Source: Narthecium ossifragum
Taxonomy: Eukaryota; Streptophyta; Magnoliopsida; Dioscoreales; Nartheciaceae
DNA length: 64,000 bases
Assembly (NCBI GenBank): GCA_963920575.1
Contig: OY986969.1
Span: 8,987,096-9,051,095, forward strand
Direction: 5' to 3'
Position numbers and translations under genes: made by a program. Of the stretch, positions 45,307-60,300 are shown piece after piece (position 1 is the first letter of the stretch; each line of letters starts with the position of its first letter). The notes beneath the pieces are model-generated. The model saw nothing but the letters and a program-made list of their open reading frames with translations, was not told the DNA's origin and made no database searches.

Positions 45307-48300
45307 TCATCGACGCTTATACAAACAAGGCTTCAACTTTGGCCACTCTATATTCTTCACCTCAGAAGCTCTCTCCTGCAACAAGATGAAGGTACTATCA
45401 TCAACAATGATAAGCATAACCAAAAAAACTTCTGCCATTGTGTTGCATCGGCAGATATTCGCCGATCATAATAAATGTTCCAACCACTTCCTACTAATTA
45501 GCATTGGGAATAAGAATGCCATACCTTTTTCTTGAAGTAAAAAAGAACAAACATTTTATTTGATAAGTCCTGCGAAAAGATGCTAACTAGAATTCAGTAA
45601 TAGATTGGAGATCAAGCAGACATTCAAACAGCTACCTGTGTGAGAAGCTATTGTCCAAGGGTAGCACAAACCTTAGAAACTGAGCTAAACCCAAGCTTAT
45701 TGACAGCTTGGCAAAACGTTTCTGGGTCAGCTCCTCCATTACTTGGATCAAACCTACTGCGGACTTCAGCAATTAAAAGCCACCCTCTACATTGTGGCGT
45801 TAGAAATGGTTAGAAAATCCAGCTCATCCAACGACACTGTTGCCCCACCTAAAAGTGTAGTCAAGTGATAAAGAGGACACGATGTATATAGACAACAAAC
45901 CGGGGCTTAAGAACTCTGTTAGCCTCCTGCAAGTAATTATGGAAGTTTGTTCCCATCAATGAAAGACAAAAGACAGCAACATCAACCGAATGTGAGTCCA
46001 ATGGTGTCTGCAGAAAAAGAGAAGAATGGAGCGTAAGCTAACTAGGATATTAGCATCATGATCAAGGACATTCAGTTTTACACTGCGATAAACATGTCTA
46101 TTAGGCCATTATTACAGAGCACTTCCAGGTCAGAATCAATTTCTTATCCAAAAAAGACAATGCATTTTAAAAGATACAAACCATCTAGAAGATACAGAGA
46201 CTTCAGTTCTCAAATTCAAACGAGTCTGTGTCCTAAAATGCTTTTGCTTTCAACATTTATATGCATTGGTCATTGCCCTATTAAGTACGAGATGATGTGG
46301 GGGTCGATGCAGCTTCATCTAGAGCCTGTCTCGTCGCCTCTATTTGGATTAAATGAGAATCACACTTCAACAGGTAAAATTTCCTAATGAGAACATACTT
46401 TTGCCGGAGCATAATCGGTTTTCTGGTTAAATGCATTACAAGATGTTAGAAAACCTATTTCATCAGTTGCATAACAACTCCCTTATAACAAACACATTCT
46501 ACTTCTGCAAGATCTCAGTCTACCTACCAGGTAAGATCTTTAGATGCTTCTTCATGTTCATATCTTGAGTTTTGATCCCAATAAGTGATCATCTTCTATG
46601 CAACTAGCATTTTCCAGATGCTAAGCCAGCACCAAATGGACAATTATGTCTCCTCCATATTAAGCAAGGAGCTTCCTTGACTCGCACTCTTAAGTTTCAC
46701 TATCAATTTATACATCTAAATTTGAGCATTGAAGCACCACAATATGCACTCCTCGAAAACCAGAGGAACCCGATGAATGGGCATATGTTAGTAGCTGCCT
46801 CAATAACCATCTAGAAGCTTCCCCAAAAATGGGACTTGAGGGCTTTATTTGTGCACCCATAGAAAGTTTGTGTATACCGACGGCTTCCAATTAGCACTAA
46901 TTTTGTATAGAAGAAAGAATGTTATCATGTTCAAGTTACAACCGAATATTCTGTACAACTACTGGGATGATCTTTGGTCCAAATAGTAGCAAAGTGTGGC
47001 TAATTCTGGATCTTCGACACCTTTTAATATCATCAGGGACCATTCTATAGATGCATAGTTTATTTAGGGGATATCAGCAAGGGAATTAGGCAAACATCAA
47101 GGCAGTGATGTTGATAGAAGAGGAAGCAAGGAGTATAATAAATCAATTTGCTTATTATTCTATTAAATAAGCTCATACAGTAGATGGTGAATGAAGAGGG
47201 TTGGTGATAGGGTCCATGTGATCCACAAGCTTGCCCAAACTGGCACATCGAGGATTGAACAAGATCTCTCTCTAGTTATATAAACATTCCTCTTTAGAAG
47301 TTATCTACTTATCTCTTTTGGTGGTTATGCTTATGGCTGCAGATAGACCTTGTTATTGCTTATTAGAACCAGATTAGTTTAGTTTAAATTTGATTCTTGA
47401 TTCTCATCTAACGTAATAATTAAGCAGATGCTAGCAGCTTTAAAAGATGAAAAAGGGTCAGTAAGAAGGAGAAGAGAAGAAAATCAATGTGTCACTAGTA
47501 GATATTCTCCAGCCCAAACTGGAGCCTATGAATAAAGTTTAAGCTTCCATCTTAAAGCTCATCAGTTATTTGCAACAAGGAGGGTGTAAAATTGTATTTA
47601 GTGATCAAGGAGAAAGTGATCGAAATATAAAAGTAATCAACTGATAGGTCAACCTGTTTGAATAATAAAAGGAAAGAAATGGTGGCATTTACGTATCATG
47701 AGAATTTTCAGCATACAACGTCTATAAACACCAGCAACGATCTATCAACAAAAGTTCTTGGGACCATGGCTCATATTTGGCTTTATTTATAAAAACTTGA
47801 AGTACAAGGAATGAAAATACCATTCCAGCTTATACTGCCTTCAATCTACAAATATTGCTCAAATAAAAATTCCAGCTTATTGACTATCCCAACATAAGAC
47901 CGTGGTTAAGGCACAGAAGGGAGATCAGTGTTCTAAAAATCGGCCTAGGCGGCCCCCTAGGCGCTAGTCGGCGGCCCACCGCCCCGATTATGGGTGTAAG
48001 AGGTCTTCTGAACCGAAAATTTCCTGGGCGGCGACTAGGCGGGATAGGCGGCGACTAGGCGGGCAGGCGGGGCAAATGCCGCTTATGAGTCACTAACGGT
48101 TTAGAAACCCGTTATCGTATTTATAACGGGTTTCTAATGCACCTCACCATCAGTTGTCGATGCCCTAGGGGAGAGAGAGTTCAAAGGGAGGGGAAGGAGG
48201 TCGGGCGGCGATGTCCGGCGAGGTGGAGACGGTGTTGGGTGTCGGCGGCGAGGAAGAAGGAGGTCGTGGCCTTGGCGAAACCCTTCTCTCTCACATCACC

Positions 48301-51300
48301 TGATCATCGGTGAGGAAGTGGAGGTCCGGCATGTGCGGAGGGAGTCGAAGGTGGAGAAGAAGATATCCGGTGGAGAAGAAGATATCCGGCGGAGAAGGTC
48401 GATCGGAACAGCGACAGCGGCGAGGACTTTGCTTCTCCTCCAAGTTTTCTCTTCCTTCTTTTTTCCGCTGTCCTCTCCTCTCCTTAGTCCTCCCCCATTC
48501 GCTTTCCCCTCTTTCTGGCCTTCTCTCTCCTGTAGCCCCTACTCTCCTCCCTGACTCTGAGGTCGTCCTCTCTCGTCCTTGCCATCAGCCGCCGACCCCG
48601 GCCACCTCAAGCCGCTAGGCTGCGCCTCCCCGCTCTACCCCGTCATCACCCCACCGGAACCCATCTCCAGTGAACCGAGCTCGCCTTGCTTCCCGCGGTG
48701 GCCCAAGCCTGCCGGCTGGTTCGTCATCCCCGACTACGCCACCATCCAAGCGCCAGAGCGCCACCATCGCATGTACTCTCCTCCCCCGTCGCCGTTCTTC
48801 GTCGCCCACACCCCCATCGCCCTCAAATTCGATTCAGAACATCGATGGCTTCTCAGTGTTCTCCATGCTTCTTCAGCCGCTTCTAATAGCAATACTACCG
48901 CCACCGAGAGTCAATCATTGAAAAGATCTTCAAATGATGTGGGATGGGAGTATGGTTATCTAGTGGATCCAACCAATTTAGATAAAGTAGTATGCAAATT
49001 GTGCAATAAAAGAATAAGTGGAGGAGTTTATAGGCTCAAACAACACATTGCTCATGTAAGGGGGAATGTGGCGGCATGCTTGAGAGCAACCAAGGAAGAT
49101 AAAGACAAGTGTATGAAGGCACTTATGAAGGCAAAGGATAAGAAGGAGAGGAAGAAAGAGGAGAAGGAAATGAGGGATGAAGTCCGTATAGTGGAAGAAG
49201 AATTTGAGGATGATGAAGTTGAAGTCGTTGGTTCAAAGAAGAGGCCTAGATTTTTTGGTTCAATGGATAAATTTGCATCGGGTATCAATCCCGAAATTTC
49301 ATGTAAGACAACACGACAACAAAATATAAGTGATGCACTTTGGAAGGAAAGAACTCATAAAGTGCATCTATGGTTGGCTCGATAGGTGCATGAAAACGGT
49401 ATTCCATTCCATGCTATCGAGAATGATACCTTCAAGCAATTTTGTGAAGCGGTTGGTCAATTTGGCGTGGGGTACCAACCTCCAAGTCAATACCAACTAA
49501 GGGAGCCATTGTTGAAGGAAGAGGTGGAGAGAACCAAACAATCCCTCAAGAAGCAAGAAGAAGAGTGGGCTAAAACGGGTTGCTCTATCATGACCAATGC
49601 ATGGACCGACCGAAAAAGGAGAAGCATTATAAACTTGTGTGTGAATTGTAGACATGGGACTACTTTTGTTGCTTTCAAAGAAGATTCGGATGAGTCTCAC
49701 ACGGGGCAATATATCTTCAATTATGTTGACAAGTTCATTGATGACATTGGACCCCAAAATGTAATTCAAGTAGTCACGGACAATGCTTCAAACAATATGG
49801 CCGCGGGAGGTTTGTTGAAGGAGAAGAGGCCTAATATTTTTTGGACTTCATGTGCTACTCATACATTGAACCTCATGCTTGAAGTCATTGGTAAGCAACC
49901 TAAGTTCAAAGGAATCATAAAGGCAAAAGCCTTTACTATTTTCATTTATGCCCATCATAAGACATTGGCAATGATGAGGAAAGCTACAAAAAGGAGGGAT
50001 ATAGTGAGGCCCGGTGTGACTAGATTTGCTACCGCCTTCCTAACTTTGCAAAGTTTGATGGACAAGAAACAAGACTTGAGGATTATGTTTGGTAGCAATG
50101 AATGGGGAGAGAGCAAGTGGGCTAAATGCAAAAAGGGGAAAGATGCAGATGCTATCGTGTTTAGTAATGCCTTTTGGAATGGTGTAAACCTATGCTTGAA
50201 AGTGTTTGCTCCACTTGTGAAGGTGCTTCGACTTGTTGATGGAGATCGAAAGCCATCAATGGGCTTTATGTATGGAGAAATCAAACAAGCAAAGGAAGAC
50301 ATCAAAGAGGCATTCAAACAAGTTGTGTCTAGCTATCGGCCAACACTAGAAATCATTGATGCAAAAGCCTTGGGGCGGCTAGATAGTCCATTGCATTTGG
50401 CGGCTTATTTGTTGAATCCTTATTACTTTTTTAAGGATCATACCATTGCCAATGATGCAAAAGTCATGGATGGGATACTTGTGTGGAATGTTTCTTACCG
50501 AATGATGTGGAAGCCCAAGATAGCGTTGTCAATCAAAAGTTGTTGAAGTACAAGAACAAAGAAGGTGGATTAGGAAGAATACTTGCCGCAAAGGGATGTG
50601 AAAATAATGATGACAAATATGATCCGGATAATTTAGTTCATTGTACATGCAACTTATTACTGATGTAATTACTTACTAATTGAATTGTTCTTCTTTCATG
50701 ACTAGTTGGGTGGTGGTCCAACTATGGCAATTATACACCCATTTTGCAAAGAATTGCAATTAGGATTCTTTCCTTGACTTCAAGCTCATCCGGGTGTGAG
50801 AAATTGGAGCACCTTTGAGGGAATAAGTAATTCTATTTCTCTCCCTCCCGCTCCCCCTCTCTCATTTAGATTTAGTAACTTAGGAATTATACTAACTTGG
50901 GAAGAAAAAAAAATTTGGTGTAGATACATATAAAGAAAAGGAATAGACTAGATGCAACAAGATTGAACAATCTAGTGTATGTTCAATTCAATGTCAAACT
51001 CATCAACAAGAGAAAAAGGGTAAGAGATGTCTTGCTAGCAAGAGAAGCAAGACATGCACAATGATGAATTGTTGAAGGGTGGTGATGATGAAGTTGACCC
51101 CATTTCGGGACTTCCATACGAGGTGATTAGTGAAGCTATGGGAGCGGATGAAGCCCTTCAACCTAGAAGAAGTGGCAGAAATGTTGAAGTAAGAGAGTTA
51201 GATGAGGAAGATTTTATGTCGGAAGATGAAGAAGAGGAAGATGATGAGTTTGAGTCTGATGAAAACCGCGTTGTGGAGGAATATGGAGAAGAAGAGGATG

Positions 51301-54300
51301 AGTAATTGGCTAGTTATTTTGCTACTACTTGATGTAATTTGGTTTTGAACTTTCAACTTTGAACATTGAACTAATTATCCTACTAATTTGGTTATTTTCC
51401 TACTACTTGATGTTATTATGCTACTTATTATTAAAAAAAAATAAAAAAACCCGCCTAATCTCTAGGCCCCGATTAATCCCCCTTGGCCGCCCGACTAGCG
51501 CCTAGCACTTTTTAGAACATTGAGGGAGATACATGTTATAACCAAGGAAACAACCTATTTGGAAGTATACCATTAATCAGTAGAGAAACTCACCCAACCT
51601 ATGTTAAACCAATATTTGACTAATAGACACAAAAAAGTCACTATAACAATAAAGAGATCTAAAAATAGAAATACCATCCTACAAAAATGCAAGCAGAAAT
51701 GGTAATGTAATTCACTATAAAGCTTTATTGCCTGCACCAGAAAATCAGTATACCATGTACCATACATGTATTATGCGCATACATGTACATATATATAAAT
51801 CTGGCATATATACCTACATGTACATGACTCTGTTTGCTTTGATTTGGTTTTGCATTATGTTGATTAGTTCATTCATGCTCCAGGAAATGCTGCCCTCGCC
51901 CAAAATGTAGAGAATAAGGTGTTTTCGATTGACCTTGTTTCAAATGATCCCTCAATAATTTCTTGTGACATGTCTCATGTAAGTATTCTTATTCGTTATA
52001 TTCATCAATTAATATTCTAGTTCTGATGTCCTATTAGCAATAATTATCTTTTCCCTTTGTCTTTGTCAATCAGTCACAAAAGTTTTATTTCATAAAGATT
52101 TATGAAGTAGTAACTTTATCCATAAAAATAACGCTATCTATTTATAGGCGGATGAGAAATGCAGGCAGAACGACCCCAGATCTAGAAGCATCTGCACCTC
52201 CAATCTCAACCTCAAGTGTCGACTGCACTACGGTCTCAATAGATGGATTCAACACCTGGGTGGGCCTCCGGTGAGATCAGGGACAAATGCACCAATTAAT
52301 TTTTCAGAGGACAAGTGCACCAAATTATCCGGAAGAGGATCATCCTAAGCACCTAAAGCGACCTTAGCAATACTACGCGTATCCTGAGACTCAGTAGTCG
52401 AAGGCGCCTTATCTGCTATCTTCGTCCTTTTGGACAACTCATCCACACTCTCTAAGGGCCTACTACCTCAACGCCCTTGTCTCTTCCGATGTTAGGCCGC
52501 AAAGACAAAATAATGTATTAGCAGAGGCCAAAGAAAACATCAACAAAACTTAGAATTTTATAGAAAGAGCCCATATATCTCTGATCTCGGCCAGGTTGGA
52601 TACTTGAGTTGCTAGGGACTTCCTGCTAAACTTGGCATTAGCATCAAAGAAAACCCACTCTGTTTGAAACCTTTGACCAATGCGTTTTACAACAAAGGCT
52701 TCACGCTCCTTGAGATCAATAACTTTGGCTCGCTTTTCTTTAGGAGAGGCTTGGCGCAAACAGGCTCCCAACAATTTGGTTGAGGAGAATGAGAAATGCG
52801 GATGTATTCAAGTGAGGGTGCCCCCCTCGACAACCCAAGTCATAACTTGGGGACAATAGTGGTAAAGAAGACGCGTGTGCTAGACACCCACCACTCCGCC
52901 CAAAAAGAGAGGTCTTTCCCCGTCTTTCACTAGAAATATACATGATCTTCTCTTTGCATACATGGCTGACCCTTGGGAGACTGATCTCCAACAAAGCATG
53001 CCACGAGAAATGGTGATGAGAAAGTGGATAATATCATACCCCATATTTGGAACATTGTCGTATACCAAAAGTTATGTTTGTGCTCCTTAAGAAGTGCGGT
53101 CGGTTGGTTGATAAATACATCCCTTATATCAAGTATGTCCCACGCTTCCTCCGCTAAAATTTTTTAAAAGTGTAGAACATGAAATCCCCTAAGGCTGGCC
53201 AGATGCTGAATTTCTTCAAATTCAGGAAGTTGTCATACCATAACAGCATCTCTTGAGAAAACTCCTTTGAAATGGTAATGCAAGCAGCCTGCTAGAATAT
53301 GAACTCCCCAGCTTATCTTGCCAAAGCCAGATCTAGAAGGGTGCTCGCACATCGACCTCATCTCCCTGTAAAGGGAGGACGGAGCGAGCCAGAGAGAAAG
53401 AGCGCTAACCATCCATGATGTTGCCACAAACACACCAAGACGGACGCCAAAATTTGCGTGAGGGACCACGTGACGACATAGCCAGATAGAAATGAAGATA
53501 GTTGTGTATCCCGCTAGTCCAAGTGATTTGAGAGGACTAAAGCCTTTAGGATAATGCGACCCATCCCAGGATGCCTCAGCATAACTGAATGTCAAAGCGC
53601 CCTTATAGAAGTATGAAATCCATGTCTCGAAACAAACCGTATCAGGCAGCATAATAGCTGTTCACTCCCATCAAGCCGCAATATATTTGTTCATCGATGA
53701 AGGTGTTGGTCTCTGGACACCACCTCTCTATCAGGCTGCATAATAGTTGTTCATCGATGACATAGTAGCCCAATGAACACTAGATGGCACCTGCAATACC
53801 AACACTTTTAAGCTTTTTGCACTCATACTCCAAGGCTGAGCACCCCCAAGCCATAAGAATGATGTTGGTGCCTCTCCCAACCGAGTACTGCTCGAAACAT
53901 CCGCTCCCTGAGATATTGAAGGTGTCAAAGAAGAATTAGCCGATATAGGATGGGCCGATTGAAGGTTTGTCGAGCTAAATGTGAAGGCGCCCTTGTAGAA
54001 ATAGGAGATCCATACCTCGAAAGACACCTTCAATGTCTTGAGGAGCAGATGTTCTAAGCATGACTCGATTGCGAGAGGCATCAACATTATTCTTATGGTC
54101 TGATCCTCGACTATGTTGAATGGGGTTGCTCAGTCTTGGAGGATAAGCGCGAAAAACTTCAAATTGTTGGTCTTGTAGACATCTACTGTTCATTGGGCCA
54201 CCATGCCATTGATGAACAACTATTCTGCAGCCTGATGGAGAGGTAGTATCCACAAACAAACACCTTGATCTTTTGTCATGGAGAGTGGACTATTTCTCTG

Positions 54301-57300
54301 TTTGACATATTTTATCTTACCGGTCTCCCCATCATTGGAGACTTATATGATGAATATCTGCTATATGAGTCTCATGTTTTTCTTGGTGCTGAAGGACGGA
54401 CAAAGCACCCTCTCTACCATCCTACTACTTAATGCCTTTTGCGGATATGGAAGGATCTACGTGGTGACACCAATACGGCCTCTTTCGAGACATGGATTTC
54501 ATCATTCTACAATGACACTTTGACATTCAGTTCTGCTGAGGTATCCTGAGATGGGTCGTATTATTCTCAAGGCTTTAATCCTCACAAATCACTTGGGCCA
54601 ACGGTATACATGGTTGCCTTCATTTCTATCTGCCTATGCCGTTATGTGGTTTCTAGAGCAAATTTTGGCGTTCGTCCTGGAGTGTTTGTGGCAGCATCAT
54701 GGATGGTTGAAGGGCGCTCTTTCTCTCTGGCTCCAGCAGCTCTGTGCTCCTTTTATAAGGGGATGAGGTCGATGTGTGAGCACTCTTCTGTACCTGGCTT
54801 TGCCAAGATGAGCTAGGGAGTTCATGTTCTAGCAGGCTGGGTGCATCACTATTTCAAAGGAATTTTCTAAAGAGATGCTGTCATGTTGTGGCAGCTTCAT
54901 GCCTTTGAAGAAATTCAGCATCAGCCAGCCTTAGGGGATTCCATATTCCATCCTCCTACAAAATTTTCAACAGAGGAAGTGAGAGGCAAATTTCATATGA
55001 GGGATGTATTTATCAAACGGCCAACCGCGCTCCATAAGGAGCACAAACATAACTTTTGGTATATGACCGATGTTTCAAATATGGGGCCTAATATTACCCA
55101 CTTTCTCTTCGCCATTCGTCGTGGCATGATTTCTTGGTGATCAGTCATGTATGCAGAGCCCTACAACTCACATAGAGTGGCGAGACAGTTTGGTTTCGAC
55201 CTAGATATACCCACTGGTGGCCTTTCATATCGCTTGAAGGAGAGTCGTCATGGGGTCTTCTATTGCCATCGAGAGCATCTCTTGAGATCAAGAGACAAAA
55301 GGAAGTTTACGTATAGGGAAAGACATCTCTTTTTTGGGCGGAGTGATGGATGTCTAGCACACGTCTTCTTTACCACTATTTTCCCCAAATTACAAATAGG
55401 GGGGTCGAGGAGGGCGCTCTCACTTGAGTACATCTGCATTTCTCATTCTCGTCGACCAAACTGCTGGGAGTCTGTGCGCCAAGCCTCTTGAAGAAAAACA
55501 AGCCAAAGTTTTTGATCTCGAGGAGCGTGAATCCTTCGTTGTAAAGTGCTTTGGTCAAAGGCTTCAAGTAGAGTGGATTTTCTTTGATGCTAATGCCAAG
55601 TTTAGCATTATGTCCCCAATCCCTTCTGTAAACTTCTAAGTTTTGTTAATGTTTTCTTTGGCTTCGGCTTATACATCATTTTGTCTTTACAACCTAACAT
55701 TAGCAGACGGAAGAGACAAGGGCGCCAAGATACTAGGCCCTCCGAGTGAATCTGAGTTGTCCAAAAGGAGGAAAATCGAAAACGAGGAACCTCCGACTAC
55801 TGAGCCTCAGGAGACATGTAGTATATTGAGGAGGTCGCTTCATGATGCTTTGGACGATCCCCTGCCTGATAATTTGGTGCATTTGTCCTCCGAATAATTA
55901 ATAGATGCCTTCACTTCCATTTTCTCTGACCTCACAAGAGGCCCAAAGATGCATTCATCTATTGAAACTGCAGTGCAATCGACACTTGAGGTTGAGACTG
56001 GAGGTGCAGATTCTTCTAAAGCTAGAGTTGTTCTGCCTGCATTTCTCGTCTGATGTCTTGACTTTCACCGTTAGTCCTTGATCGACATTTCTAGGGGTGC
56101 AAAGAGGATGTTGGAGGCCTTTCTGGCTGATCTGACGATTCACCATGACCTTCGACGAGCATATCGGAGAGCTAGTTTGATTCTTGTCACAGCAGGACTT
56201 TGGTCCAGTTTTTGTGAGGAAGACTTTGGAGCTTCTTTCAACTCGGACCTCTTCATACCGAGCGGAGTCTCTTAAGAAGGTCGAGGTATCTTGTCAGTAC
56301 GAGAAGACTATCAGCGAGGTGTCAGAGCAAATTGGAAGCTGAATAGTCTCAGAAGGCCGATATATTGAAGAACCACCAAAGTCTTCTTCAGAAGGTCAAG
56401 GAGCAAGAGGCAGAGGTGGTTGCACTTAATGTTCAGCTGAAAGAAGGAGAGCTAGAATATTAGCAGATGAATATAACCAATAAGAATACTTACATGAGAC
56501 ATGTCACAAGCAATTACTGAGGGATCACTTGAAACAAGGTCAATCGAAAACACCTTATTCTCCACATTTTTGGCGAGGGCAGCATTTCCTGGAGCATGAA
56601 TGAACTAATCAACATAATGCAAAACCAAATTAAAGCAAACACAGTCATGTACATGTACTTATATGCCAGATTTATATGTGTGTACATGTATGCGCATAAT
56701 ACATATATGGTACATGGTATGTACTTTATACTACTTACATATACATTTCCGGCATACATGTGCAGTGGACCACACAGTTACATACAAAAACAATCATATC
56801 CAGGCATATGTTACACTCTTTCCAATAAACTTCAGTAACGGTCTGAGGGAAAATTTGAACATTCACCACTAATGATATCGCTAGTTTTGAACAACCACCA
56901 TCGCTGGAAACTAGGGAATCGAAATTGGTGAAAGAGATGGCTACCAACCAATCCAAAATGTGCCATAAGATCGACGGAGTTCTAACTAGTAAATTCCATC
57001 TCAAGGTTTTGTGCACCCTCCTCGGTTATGCGACTTGTGTATTATAATCATTGCCACACAATATGTCAATATATGGGTTCTGTGTGGTGTCTATATATGT
57101 CTAACATTGTCTATATATGTGCTTGCCCACATGCGTGGGCGCACACAAGTCAGTGTGCACACATGTGTGCAGAACGCATGGCTTCAATACTCCCAAAGAA
57201 TAAAAAAAGTTGAAATCCCCTACGTTAAATGCAAATGGACCCACCCATAAGCAGATTCACATTGTTAGATATGATCAAAGCCTAAGAAAATAAAAGTGTA

Positions 57301-60300
57301 ATCAATTATGTATGAAGAGTGAGAGATAAAAACAAATAAATGAGTAATTAATTATATAGTTAATTGGTGATAACACCAATTTAGTCCATCTTATTGCTAA
57401 AAACCCCATCAACCATGTTTCTAAAGTAAAAACCCCATGACAGTATATTAGCTGGTTTATTATTTACATTAAAAGACCATAATGCCCCCTTCTTCTTACC
57501 CCTTCTCTCCCTTTCTCCCCCTTGTTCTCACTTCCTGATCCCGACCAAGCACCGGCCAACGCCCCGCCCTTGCCCGGAGCTCCACCGCCGGATCGCCGGA
57601 GATCCCAGCTTGAGTCCATGGTTGTGCTCCGTCGTTGGCTCACCTCCCCGACCCCTCGTTGGCTCACCTCCTCGACCCCTCGCTGCCACAACCACCAGCT
57701 CCCTCGCCTCCCTACCACAATCCTCGCCTCCTGCCACAATCCCACGCCTCCGCCCTCGCCGTTACACGCGTCGCCGACCAGCCCGGAACCCATTGCCGTA
57801 ACCCATGGCCATTAACCTCGACAAGCTTCCCAGACCGCCAGCATCTCCTCCATCGGAGCCGCGGCCACCTTGCCTACTCCAGAAGCCGCGGTGGTGGTAG
57901 CACCACGGAGACGCGATGGAAAGCTCCACCACCATGGGAGGCGGTGTCAGGGGCGATCTCGGGCTCAAGGTCCCGGATTGGAAGCACCGGGTCAAGGAGG
58001 AGGCCATCGAAGATGGGCCGGATGCGGGCGACGCGCATGGGGACGAAGGGGAGTTGGGATCGGGGGCTTGCAGGGATGCCAGATCTAGGGTTTTGGGAGG
58101 TGGCGGCGCTGGGTTCAGATGAGGTGAAGCTGGGCGTGGGTTTCCGGGAATGTGGAAGGTAGCTGATGGCAGCGATGGAGCGAGAGAGAGGGGAGTCGTC
58201 CAGGATGGTGGAGCTCCAGAGCTCTCTGCTGGAGGTGATGGAGTCGAGTGGGCGGTGCTGCTGGGGGAGAACGCGCGGTTGCAGATGCTCGTCAAGGCGG
58301 CGGAGGAGGCGAGAGGGCTGGCGACGGAGGTGGGGTGGAGGCGAGAGGGCTAGCGAAGAGAGGGCTGGCGAAGAGAGGGCGAAGGTGGTGATCGATCCTG
58401 TGGAGAAGAAGAGGATGAGAGAGGAGACCACCCACGTGGAGAAGCAGGAGAAAAGAAACCATGAGTTCCTATTTTCTCGACTTTTTCCATGGAAAATTAA
58501 TGAAAAAAATGGAAAAATATGGAAAAATATGTGAAAGTGAAAAAAAATTAAAGACGATCCACCTCGGTGAGCCGACCAAATCCGAGGTGTGTCGGGCGTC
58601 CCGGTTCCCTTGATAAAAATCAAGAAAGATAAAAATGATGGAAATATAAAAATGGAGTGAAAAAGATAAAAATTAATTTAAAAAGATGAAAATGATTTGA
58701 GACAGATGAAAATGCAAGTAAAAATATGAAAATGAATTTAAAAAGATGAAAATGAATTCAGAAAGATGAAAATGAATTCAGAAATAAGAAAATGAATTTA
58801 GATAGATGAAAATGCAAATAAAAATATGAAAATGAATTTAGATAGATGAAAATGCAAGAAAGATGAAAATGAATTCAGAAAGATGAAAATGATTTGAGAA
58901 ATATGAAAATGAATTCAGAAAGATGAAAATGAATTCAGAAAGATGAAAATAAATTTTAAAATGATAAAAATAAAATTTAAAATGATAAAAATAAAATTTA
59001 AAATGATAAAAATAAATTTTAAAATGATAAAAATAGATTTAAAATGATGATAATAGAGTTAAAATGATGAAAATGAATTCACAAAGATGAAAATGAATTT
59101 TCAAAGATGAAAATAAATTTTAAAATGATAAAAATAGATTTAAAATGATGAAAATAGAGTTAAAATGATGAAAATAGAGTTCAGAAGATAAAAATGTATG
59201 AAAGATGAAAATGAATTCACAAAGATGAAAATGAATTCAAAAAGATGAAAATGAATTGTCAAAGATGAAAATGATTTTAGAAAGATGAAAATAATTTTAG
59301 AAAGATGAAAATGAATTCACAAACATGAAAACGAATTCACAAAGATAAAAATGATTTTAGAAAGATGGAAATGAATTCACAAAGATGGAAATGAATTCAG
59401 AAAGATGAAAATGATTTGAGAAATATGAAAATGAATTCAGAAAGATGAAAATAAATTTTAAAATGATAAAAATAAATTTTAAAATGATAAAAATATATTT
59501 AAAATGATGAAAATAGAGTTAAGAAGATGAAAATGTATGAAAGATGAAAATGAATTCAGAAAAATGAAAATGAATTTCAAAAGATGAAAATAAATTCAAA
59601 AAGATGAAAACGAATTTAAAAGGATGAAAATATATTTAAAAAGATGAAAATGCATTTAAAAATATAAAAATGAATTTAGAATGATGAAAATTAATTTAGG
59701 AAGATGAAAATGCAGGAAAGATGAAAATAAATTGAGAAAGATGAAAATGCACGAAAGATAACAATGAATTTTAAAAGATGAAAATGCATGTGAAAAGATG
59801 AAAATGAATTTAAAAAGATGAAATGAATTTAAAAAGATGAAAATACATTTAGAAAGATGAAAATGAATTCAGAAAGATGAAAATGATTTCAGAATTCATT
59901 TTTATCTTTCTGAATTCATTTTCATCTTTCTGAATTCATTTTCATCTTTTTAAAGGCATTTTCATGTTTCAAAATAATTTTCATTTTTAAAAAATCATTT
60001 TCATCTTTCTGAAATCATTTTCATCTTTCTGAATTCATTTTCATCTTCCTAAATTCATTTTTTTCTTTGTGAATTCATTTTCATCTTTGTGAATTCATTT
60101 TCATTTTTCTGAATTGATTTTCATCTTTTTAAATGCATTTTCATGTTTCAAAAATCATTTTCTTCTTTCTGAATTCATTTTCATCTTTCTGAATTCATTT
60201 TCATTTTCCTAATTTCATTTTCATCTTTCATACATTTTCATCTTTTTAACTCTATTTTATCATTTTAAATCTATTTTCATCTTATTAACTTTATTTTTAT

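Larger units (their letters stand above)
51750..56720. repeat. Large imperfect inverted duplication with PMD genes and an RRP8 exon copy
   Basis: Left arm about 51750-53645 and right arm about 54480-56720 are reverse complements, around an 830-bp centre that holds a third partial copy (minus strand, near 53980-54040). The outer 350 bp of each arm is RRP8 intron plus exon; the inner part is a PMD-type gene. Outer parts are 90-95% alike, the PMD parts about 85% or less. The right arm has about 420 bp near 56050-56470 without a partner, the left about 130 bp near 52020-52150. Confidence 0.85.

Noticed and set aside
57762..58295. Long minus-strand frame in the GC-rich arm
   Set aside because: Pro/Ser-rich composition in GC-rich DNA with equally long frames on both strands; no domain or splice logic.
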